A DNA stretch of 35,078 nucleotides from the NCBI GenBank assembly GCA_903932505.1, contig CAIZGN010000659.1:1-35078 (forward strand), written 5' to 3'. The notes under the pieces were generated by a model. The model was not told the origin of the DNA. It searched no databases and worked only from the letters and a program-made list of their open reading frames with translations. Every line of letters starts with the position of its first letter. The first letter of the stretch is position 1. Positions 1-7,700 of the stretch are shown here, one piece after another. This stretch comes from Candidatus Hydrogenedentota bacterium (GTDB taxonomy: Bacteria > Hydrogenedentota > Hydrogenedentia > Hydrogenedentales > CAIZGN01). The position numbers and the translations under genes were made by a program.

Positions 1-64
1 TCAACACCGCAATCCCCATGAAATAGTCATCCCACGAGATATAGTCGCTTCGCTTCTCGGTCAT
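1..64 (-). CDS. dCMP deaminase, N-terminal fragment cut by the window edge
   Basis: Only the first 21 codons are visible, reading MTEKRSDYISWDDYFMGIAV. The pattern K-R-x-x-Y-x-x-W-x-x-Y-F-M-x-x-A is the characteristic start of deoxycytidylate (dCMP) deaminases of the ComEB/DCTD family, which convert dCMP to dUMP for thymidylate synthesis. The zinc-binding HxE and CxxC motifs would lie outside the window. The ATG is preceded by AAAGGA eight bases upstream, which supports this start. The gene begins 30 bp after the stop of the Gfo/Idh/MocA gene on the same strand, so it may be the last visible member of that run. The call rests on one short motif and is likely but not certain. Confidence 0.75.
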   Translation of the reverse strand, partial: MTEKRSDYISWDDYFMGIAVL

Positions 65-94
65 AGGTCGATCCTTTCTCACGGGGCTACGGTT

Positions 95-1291
95 TTAGAT
101 CTTGGTGTCGGGCCCGTTTGCGGGAAGATCCAGCTTCAGGTCGAGACGCTCTTCCGTCTTCATCATCTCATCCCAGGTCACTTCCTTGCGTCCGTAGCTC
201 GCCATGCGCCCCAGCACACACGTCAGCGTACTGTTGGCGGCCTCTGCCGAGTTATTGATGGGCTTGCCAGAGGCAATGGCGGCCCGGAAATCCTTGATGT
301 TGTTGATCGCGCCTTCCTCATAGATGGTTGCGGTCTTACCGCCTTTCCAGCTGTCCTTTTTCCCGCTGATGGACACGTCGCCACCATAGTGCGAATCCAC
401 GGTGCCCAAGTCGCCATACAGGCGCGTGCAGAGGTCGTTGAAACCGTAAACAAACTGCGATGAGGCGAAATCAACGAGCACCCCGTTTGCGTAGGTGTAC
501 TTCACCATGAAATGATCCCAGCAATCTCCTACATCGGTACGCGCCTTTCGACCACCATCGCCCAGTGCCTTTTCAGGATGTCCCTGGAGATACCAGTTCA
601 TGACGTCGAGGACATGGATGTTCTGCTCGACGATAATGTCGCCCGAGAGGGCCTGATCAAAGGGCCAGTTGCGCAAGCGCGCCACACCTTCGCCAGCCGG
701 GCCGTGCAGCCCGAGTCGGCTTGTGTGATAGAACGTTTGCCCGCATACCGGGTTGCCGATCATGCCGGCGTGCACCCGTTCAGCCGCTTCCCGATAAAGC
801 GCGTTGTTCCGAGTTTGGAAATCGACGAGCAGGCAGAGTTTGTCGCCCGCTTTCTTGCCCGCTTCCACGATGCGGTTGCAACCCCACACATCCACCGCGA
901 CCGGCTTGGCGAGATAGACGTGCTTGCCCGCCTCGATGCCCGCCATGGTTTGATCCGGGTGAAAGCAGGGCGGGCTTTCCACCGCGATGGCGTCCACGGG
1001 CGTCTGGAGCAGTTCCTTGTAGCCGTCCAGCCCTACAAAGACCCGGTTGGCGGGGACGTTGAACATCTTGGCGGCGGCTTCCGCCTTGTCGCGGAAGTAA
1101 TCGTGCACCGCCACGATTTTCGTGTCGCCGTGCTCCTCGAAGAGACGCGCAAGCCAAAGTCCCCGGCCTCCGCAGCCGATGAGCCCCACGGCCAGTTTTC
1201 CGTTTGCCTCTGTTCCCCGCGCCAAGGCTGCAGGTATCACCGTAAGCCCCGCTGTAGCGGCGGCGGTCACCAAGAATTCGCGACGTTCCAT
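95..1291 (-). CDS. Gfo/Idh/MocA-family oxidoreductase with twin-arginine leader
   Basis: This 398-aa protein starts with a TAT-like leader (MERREFLVTAAATAG, Arg3-Arg4 then Phe6-Leu7), so folded export to the periplasm is expected. The mature part has a Rossmann NAD(P)-binding motif (GLIGCGGRG, about 36-44), the family Lys in an AKP motif (Lys129, usually EKP) and a His226-x-x-Asp229 pair at the expected catalytic position. Members oxidise or epimerise sugars and related polyols using tightly bound nicotinamide; the substrate cannot be told from sequence. The open frame extends 14 codons upstream, but the chosen ATG has GGAAGGAG about eight bases ahead, whereas the upstream codons give a poor leader. 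It lies 88 bp after the reductase fusion gene and may be co-transcribed with it. Confidence 0.88.
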   Translation of the reverse strand: MERREFLVTAAATAGLTVIPAALARGTEANGKLAVGLIGCGGRGLWLARLFEEHGDTKIVAVHDYFRDKAEAAAKMFNVPANRVFVGLDGYKELLQTPVDAIAVESPPCFHPDQTMAGIEAGKHVYLAKPVAVDVWGCNRIVEAGKKAGDKLCLLVDFQTRNNALYREAAERVHAGMIGNPVCGQTFYHTSRLGLHGPAGEGVARLRNWPFDQALSGDIIVEQNIHVLDVMNWYLQGHPEKALGDGGRKARTDVGDCWDHFMVKYTYANGVLVDFASSQFVYGFNDLCTRLYGDLGTVDSHYGGDVSISGKKDSWKGGKTATIYEEGAINNIKDFRAAIASGKPINNSAEAANSTLTCVLGRMASYGRKEVTWDEMMKTEERLDLKLDLPANGPDTKI

Positions 1292-1379
1292 ACCGGCGTC
1301 TCCTTCCGAGTTGTTAAACCGTACCCCAGACATTCAAAGTAACACGCAAGATGCGCGGAATCAAACAGGGCGGAACAGA

Positions 1380-4300
1380 CTACTTGCAGCAACGGGCCTC
1401 ACGGGTCAGCTTCCGGACGGAAATCGCGCCCACGGGACAAATGCGGATACAGTTTCCACAACGAATGCAATTGTCGCTGTTTATCCAAATGTAAGTACTT
1501 TTCTCGGGCTCGGATTTGTCTTCTTCCTTGCAGCCCGTGGGGAATCCGTAGTCATCCCGTTCGAGGGTGGAAATACGGCGTATGCAGTCGCGCGGTGACA
1601 CGCGAATGCACCAGTCGCAGTGAATGCACTTGTCTTGGTCGATTTCGAATTTGTGGCTGCACAGGTAACACCGCCACGCGTGTTCCTGGGTATGCGCATC
1701 ATCGAAACCCATTTCGACCTCCCGGTCGCAGTCCCGGTCGCAGGCCGGGACGCTGGGCATCACCGGGGGATAAATCAGGTCGTGGTCGCGGCTGCGGTCT
1801 GTGGGTTGGGCTGTTTCTATGGCCACCCCGTAAAGACGGCGCGGTTCGCCCATGAGCCAGGCGTCAATGGCATCCGCCGCCGCTTTTCCGCTCGCCACTG
1901 CGCCAATGACATTCCCGCTTCCCGAGGCGAAATCCCCGGCCACAAAGATCTTCGCGCGGTTGGTAGCGGCTTCGTCCTCGCACAGCTCAATGGCCCCGCC
2001 GAGGATGGCCTGTTCCCGGGTTTGTCCAATTGCCAGAATGAGCGTGTCGCAAGGAACCTCAAACGCACTGTCGTCTATTGGAATGAACCTGGGTTTTCCG
2101 CTGCCGTCCGGTGTGCCGAGCAGATTGCGCTGGAAACAAAGGGCTTGCAGGGTTTCCCCATCACAACGTCCGGAAATCGGGGTCACCAGCGTTTCAATAC
2201 GGATGTTTTCTTCATGCAATTCTCGGAACTCGTCCGCCGTTGCGGACATCTGTGCTTCACCGCGACGGTACATGATGGTCACTGTCGCCTCGGGATTCAG
2301 ACGGCGTGCAGCACGGGCGCAGTCGATGGCGGTGAATCCCCCGCCAATGATGACAATATGCCCGCCCACGGGGAAGGGTTTTCGATCGTTGAACCGTTTC
2401 ATGAAGTGCAGCCCCTCGCATACGGCACTCTCAGGAACGCCTTCAAGCGTGAGGGTGATGGGGCGATTCGCACCCACCGTCAGCAACACCGCATCGTAGT
2501 TCTTCTCGAACTCCTGCACACGGGCATAGTCCACATGTTCTCCGCTCCGGATATCCAGTCCCTGCCCGACAATGGCTACGATATCGGATTCGATGGCGGA
2601 TGCGGGCAAACGGAATCCCGGAATGGCGCGGATTTGTCCGCCCAGCGCCGACTCCCGCTCGAACAGCGTCACCGCATGGCCGTAGCGGCGCAGCTCGCGC
2701 GCTGCGGCAAGGCCCGAGGGCCCACCGCCCACAATCGCGACTTGTTTTCCGCTGGCGTCAAACCAGGCGGGCAGGGGCCTGCTGGCCACGCGATCGGCTG
2801 AGGAGCGTTTGAGATGGCAAATACCCACCGCGCCCCGGGTGCTCGTCCATTGATATCGACACTGTTCCTCGCAGGGTCGCGTGCAGACGCGACCGAGCAC
2901 ATTGGGGAACACATTGTCCTCCTGATTGACGCGGTGGGCCGCCTCGAAATCGCCCTGCGCAATATGCCGGATGTAGGTGGGCACACGTGTTTTCGCCGGG
3001 CAGGCCGTTTGGCAGGGGATATCGCGCGCAAGGGTCTTGCGGTCGAGTGGCTCCACGCCCCAGCCTTCGCTCACCGAAGTCTCCAGTGGATTCGGTGCCT
3101 GTTCGTAGTGTATACCCAGCGCCTCGATGGCTGCCCGGTATTTGCCCATTCCTTCCCGGCGCACCTGCGTGGCGAGGGCTTCGGTGGGTTTGTTTGCGAG
3201 GAAGGTGTCGAGAATGGCGCGGGTTGCCCGCAGCACATCGTCAAACTTCAAAAAGTCAGCCACCGGCTCGCCCAAGTGCGCTTCATCGCCACCCAAGGTG
3301 ATCCGGTACCCTTCGACCGATCCCTGAGCTTCTCGCACCCGCAGCCCCCGGAATCCGATATCCGCCACGTGGTACTGTCCGCAGGAATTGGGGCAACCGG
3401 AGATGTTGATAGTCGCCAGGGTGCGGATCGACTGATACCGGTCCTCATGGACGATTGACTGCAAGGCGTCGAAGAGGTCGTGTGTCCGTGTGACCGCCAG
3501 CGGGCAATACGTCGTGCCCACGCAGGACACCACATCGGTGAGCCCGGAGAAATCCTCCGTATCGAAGCCCAGCGCTTCAATTTCCTTCTTGAGTGCGGGT
3601 AGGCGGTCGGGCCGCACTCCGTGAATCTCAAGATTCTGTCGGTTGGTGCTGTACAGGTGTTTGTCGCCAAAAATCTCGGTGAGTTCCGCGATTCGCAGCA
3701 AGGCGGCCCCGCTCAATTCGCCTTTCTTGACCCTAATGCGCTGGATGGCCCCGCCATCCGTGCCCAAGGGGTTGATTTCCCGCAGCGGACGATCGGGCAC
3801 CGGGGTGCCGACTTCTTCAAAAGGCTCCGTGACGAATTGGCTGCGATCCACGCCTGCTTGGTCGAGAATTTCCTCCAGCAAGCGGCGGCATTCGGCAATG
3901 CCCTTGTGGTGCACCACAAACTTCAGCCGAGCGAACATCCGGACAAAGCGGTCGCCGTGGTCGCGAAAGAGAATGCCGATGGCATGGCACAGCGTCGCAA
4001 TGGAATCGGTCGGGACGAAGGTATACAGCGGTTGGGCGACAAAGGCCTGCCAACCCAAGCCGCCACCGATATTGACCTGAAAACCGGTGACTTCGCTGCC
4101 ATCGGCGAGGCGCCGACGAACGGCTATCACCCCCACGCAATTGATGTGCGGTTGTCCGCATCCACCCGGACATCCCGAAAAGGTGATTTTGTATTTGCGG
4201 GGGAGATTGTCCAAATCACGACTGGCCGTGAGTGCAGCCGCCACCTCCTGCGCATACGGCAGGACATCCAACCGACGATGCGGACAAATGGAGGCCCAGG

Positions 4301-4700
4301 GACAGGCTGCCACATTGCGGGTGACGTCGCCGCAGCCGTGGAAGGTGCTCATGCCCGCTGCCTGAATATCTCGAAGGAAGGGGGCGAGGTCCCCCAGCTT
4401 AAGGAAGTGGAATTGCGCTGCCTGACGGGTGGTAAAGGCGATAAGCCCCTGCGCGTACTCCTCGGAAATGCGGGCAAGCGTCCGCGCCTGCACCGAGGTG
4501 ATTTTCCCGCCGGGAATGACGACCCTCGCCATGTGGGTTCCGGGCTGGCGAGAACCGTAGATGCCGTACCACTTGGAAATGGCACCCTCTTCCCGGGTCA
4601 TACCACCTTTTCGGGCAATTTCGTCGTAGTCCAGAATGAGTCCAGACTCTTTAATAATTTCCTCGTCACTTCGCAATACTTTATCTAGACTACGCTGCAT
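1380..4700 (-). CDS. Sulfite/nitrite reductase - GltD-like flavoprotein - ferredoxin fusion
   Basis: This is a 1106-aa single-chain redox enzyme. Residues about 30-270 and 300-510 are the two ferredoxin-like/siroheme halves of a sulfite or nitrite reductase. The second half has the usual cluster-siroheme ligands (Cys393-x5-Cys399 and Cys436-x3-Cys440); unusually, the first half has the same set (Cys133-x5-Cys139, Cys177-x3-Cys181). Residues about 555-635 form the GltD N-terminal Fe-S region (Cys563, 567, 606, 610, 614). An FAD motif (VGGGPSGLAAARE, about 656-668) and an NADPH motif (IGGGFTAIDCARAARR, about 785-800) follow, with the closing FAD motif near 920-940. The C-terminus has two ferredoxin motifs (Cys1025-1028-1031 with Ser1035, and Cys1078-1081-1084-1088). 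Electrons probably run NAD(P)H to FAD to Fe-S to siroheme. No transmembrane segment is seen, so it is cytoplasmic. Sulfite versus nitrite is undecided. Confidence 0.85.
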   Translation of the reverse strand: MQRSLDKVLRSDEEIIKESGLILDYDEIARKGGMTREEGAISKWYGIYGSRQPGTHMARVVIPGGKITSVQARTLARISEEYAQGLIAFTTRQAAQFHFLKLGDLAPFLRDIQAAGMSTFHGCGDVTRNVAACPWASICPHRRLDVLPYAQEVAAALTASRDLDNLPRKYKITFSGCPGGCGQPHINCVGVIAVRRRLADGSEVTGFQVNIGGGLGWQAFVAQPLYTFVPTDSIATLCHAIGILFRDHGDRFVRMFARLKFVVHHKGIAECRRLLEEILDQAGVDRSQFVTEPFEEVGTPVPDRPLREINPLGTDGGAIQRIRVKKGELSGAALLRIAELTEIFGDKHLYSTNRQNLEIHGVRPDRLPALKKEIEALGFDTEDFSGLTDVVSCVGTTYCPLAVTRTHDLFDALQSIVHEDRYQSIRTLATINISGCPNSCGQYHVADIGFRGLRVREAQGSVEGYRITLGGDEAHLGEPVADFLKFDDVLRATRAILDTFLANKPTEALATQVRREGMGKYRAAIEALGIHYEQAPNPLETSVSEGWGVEPLDRKTLARDIPCQTACPAKTRVPTYIRHIAQGDFEAAHRVNQEDNVFPNVLGRVCTRPCEEQCRYQWTSTRGAVGICHLKRSSADRVASRPLPAWFDASGKQVAIVGGGPSGLAAARELRRYGHAVTLFERESALGGQIRAIPGFRLPASAIESDIVAIVGQGLDIRSGEHVDYARVQEFEKNYDAVLLTVGANRPITLTLEGVPESAVCEGLHFMKRFNDRKPFPVGGHIVIIGGGFTAIDCARAARRLNPEATVTIMYRRGEAQMSATADEFRELHEENIRIETLVTPISGRCDGETLQALCFQRNLLGTPDGSGKPRFIPIDDSAFEVPCDTLILAIGQTREQAILGGAIELCEDEAATNRAKIFVAGDFASGSGNVIGAVASGKAAADAIDAWLMGEPRRLYGVAIETAQPTDRSRDHDLIYPPVMPSVPACDRDCDREVEMGFDDAHTQEHAWRCYLCSHKFEIDQDKCIHCDWCIRVSPRDCIRRISTLERDDYGFPTGCKEEDKSEPEKSTYIWINSDNCIRCGNCIRICPVGAISVRKLTREARCCK

Positions 4701-4735
4701 TCACAGTACCTTGATTGTTGTGGCGAAGCCCGCGA

Positions 4736-7700
4736 TCAGGCTTTTTCTTCATCGTTGCTTAACATTTCATGAACCTTGGCGGCCATAGTGTTCATGGAGA
4801 AGGGCTTCTGAATAAAGTGGACGCCAGAATCCAAAACACCATGACGGGCGATCACGTCAGCCGTATACCCGGACATGAAAAGGCGCTTCATCATCGGGAA
4901 AAGGGAAAGCAGGTGCTTCGCCAGATCCCGCCCGTTCATCTCCGGAAGAATGACGTCCGTCATCAGCAGGTCAACGTTTCCGACACATTCCTCCGCCAGT
5001 TGGATAGCCTCCCGGGGTGTGGCGGCCGCGAGAACAGTGTAGCCCTGCGCCTCCAAAGACAACGCCGCAAGGCGGAGGATGGCGGGCTCGTCTTCCACCA
5101 GCAAGATGGTCTCCAAGCCACCCCGCGCGGGTTCTTCCGGGTTTTCTGCGGGGGCGTGCTCGAGCATCCCGATGTGTCGCGGCAAGTATATGGTAAAGGT
5201 AGTCCCTTGGTCTGGTTGACTGTCCACGTTCAGAAAACCGTTGTTCTGCTTTACTGCGCCATAGACCGTGGCCAGGCCAAGTCCTGTGCCCTTGCCCAGT
5301 CCCTTCGTCGTGAAGAAGGGCTCGAAAACATGAAGCAGGGTGTCCTTATTCATGCCGCATCCATTATCGCTCACGGAAATGTGTACATAATCCCCGGGAA
5401 CAGCCCCCCTGTGGCTGGCGCAATAGGTGCTGTCAAGCGTGCTATTGCGTGTTTCAATGGTGATCTTTCCCACACCGGCAATAGCGTCCCGCGCGTTTAC
5501 ACATAGGTTCGCCAGAATCTGATCGATCTGTGACGGGTCGACCCGTACCGGCCAGAGGTTTCGGCCCGGTAGCCAAGCAAAATCAATATTCTCGCCGATG
5601 AGACGCCGCAGCATGTTGAGCATGCCTTCCAGGGCCTCATTCAGATCCAGAACCTTTGGTGCGATGGTTTGCTTGCGCGCAAAGGCCAGTAGCTGACGGG
5701 TAATGTCGGCGGACCGTTCACCGGCCCGGATGATTTCCAAGAGGTCGGCGTGCAGGGGTTGCGCAGGTTCCACGCGGCTGAGGGCCGTTTCCGCATGCCC
5801 GAGAATTACCATGAGCATGTTGTTAAAGTCATGCGCGACCCCGCCCGCGAGTCGCCCCACGGACTCCATCTTCTGGGCATGCTGGAGCTGGGCCTCTAAA
5901 TGCGCCCGTTCCTCTTCTGCCCGGGCACGGGTGGTAATGTCTTGGGCAATCTCCACTACCTGGATGATGTGGCCATTGGGATCCAGGATGGGCGACGTTG
6001 TCACGATGACCGTTCGTCCGGGACCCGCCAAGGTGGTGACACCAATGCGCTCACTAGATACAACTTTCCCAGTATCAAAGGTGACTCTTGCCGGGCAGCC
6101 GGGACAGATTTCCGCTTTCCCTTCAAACACCTCGAAACAATTGCGGCCCTTGGTGCCTTCCAAAGGACCGAACCACTGCCCGTAAAGGTCGTTGTACCAG
6201 GCCACCGTGAAATCCGGGTTGATCAGGCACATGCCAATGCTGGAATTCTGGGCGATCGTGTTGAGGATATCCTTGATTTGCAGGGCGTCTTCAGCCTCTT
6301 TCTGGCGGGTGATGTCACTGAGAATACCGAGGGCACCGTTAAACGTCCCATCGGTCTCAAACAGGGGGGTGGTGGCAAGACGGGTCAGTATCTTGCGACC
6401 GTTCTTGTGGACGAAGAGAAACGTGTGCGATTCCTGAACACCGGTTTCACGCCGCTTTTCGAGTTCTTTGGCGCGGGCCACCCAGTCCGGATCGCCGAAT
6501 TCGTACCAACTTCGCCCAATCATTTCCTCGCGGGAATAGCCGAGCATGTCGGTGATGGCGGGATTTACATAGATCGTGTTGAAATCGCGATCGAGCAACC
6601 AGAACCCATCGGACGCGGACTCCACGAGTACCGAGTAGATTTCGCGCTCTCCGACTTTGAGCTTGAGGGCGCGAAGTTCCTCTTCGGCACGCTTGTGTTC
6701 CGTGATATCCAGCGCGGTGCTGGCTAGGTATTTCGGGATGCCGTTTTCATCCTGCACCAAATTACCGGTGGACATCATGGGGAAGGTATGGCCGTCCCGA
6801 TGGAGATGCCAGACCTCTTGGGGTCGCATGTATCCAGTACTCAATATTTGCTGAAGCAAACGCTCCACATGCGGGAATTGTTCTTCAGTGTGCAGGTTCT
6901 TGATCGATTTCCCGATGAGTTCCTCGGGCTTATACCCGTGTGCATTCGAAAAACAGGAATTTGCATAGGTGAGTCCACCGTCCAGCGTGGAAATCACGGC
7001 GCCAAAGCTCGCGGTGTCAAAGATGGTCTTGAATTGACGAAGCTCGTCTTCGGCCTTTTTGCGCAGGGTGATATCCGTGATCATCGCGAAGCCACCCTGG
7101 AACTGTCCCGTCTCGCTCATCAGCGGAGATGCCGAAGTGATCGTCCATACGGGCTGCCCATCCTTCTTCCTGTAACGGCGCTCGTAAACTTCGCTTTCCC
7201 CACGCATGCGCTGTTCAATTTGTTGGCTTTGGTGTTCAACGTCTTCATCGAACAAGAAAAAGGCAACCGGTTTTCCCAGCATCTCCTCCTGGGTATAGCC
7301 AAACATTTCGGTCAATCGCGTATTCACGAAAGTGGTGGCGAAGTTTTTGTCGGCGATCCAGATTCCCTCCTTGGATGTCTCGATCAACTGACTGTACTTT
7401 TCCTCGCTTTTTTTCAAGGCGTACTGCGCGACCTTGATGTCGGTTACATCGGTGTGCCAGACCAAGGCGCTGCCCTTCCTGCCCTGAAGGGGATGCGCAT
7501 GAAGGACGAACCAACTTTTTCTGCCGTCGGGAGCGTGGCAGGGATATTCCAGGCTGAAAAAGGGCAGCTCACCCCTTTGCACGGCGCGAATACCCTCAAA
7601 AGTTTCACGGGCCGACGTGGTGTCGCCCCAGCTGGGATCATACTCTACAAAGTAGTTGGCACCGACACCCCACGCATCCTCGGTTTCGGGTTTATGACCC

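Noticed and set aside
1620-2801. Long plus-strand open frame (393 codons) opposite the reductase gene
   Set aside because: It lies wholly inside a clearly conserved minus-strand gene, has no recognisable motifs, and such antisense frames are common at this GC.
3621-4688. Plus-strand open frame of 355 codons opposite the siroheme domain
   Set aside because: It is antisense to the conserved Cys motifs of the reductase and has no recognisable product.
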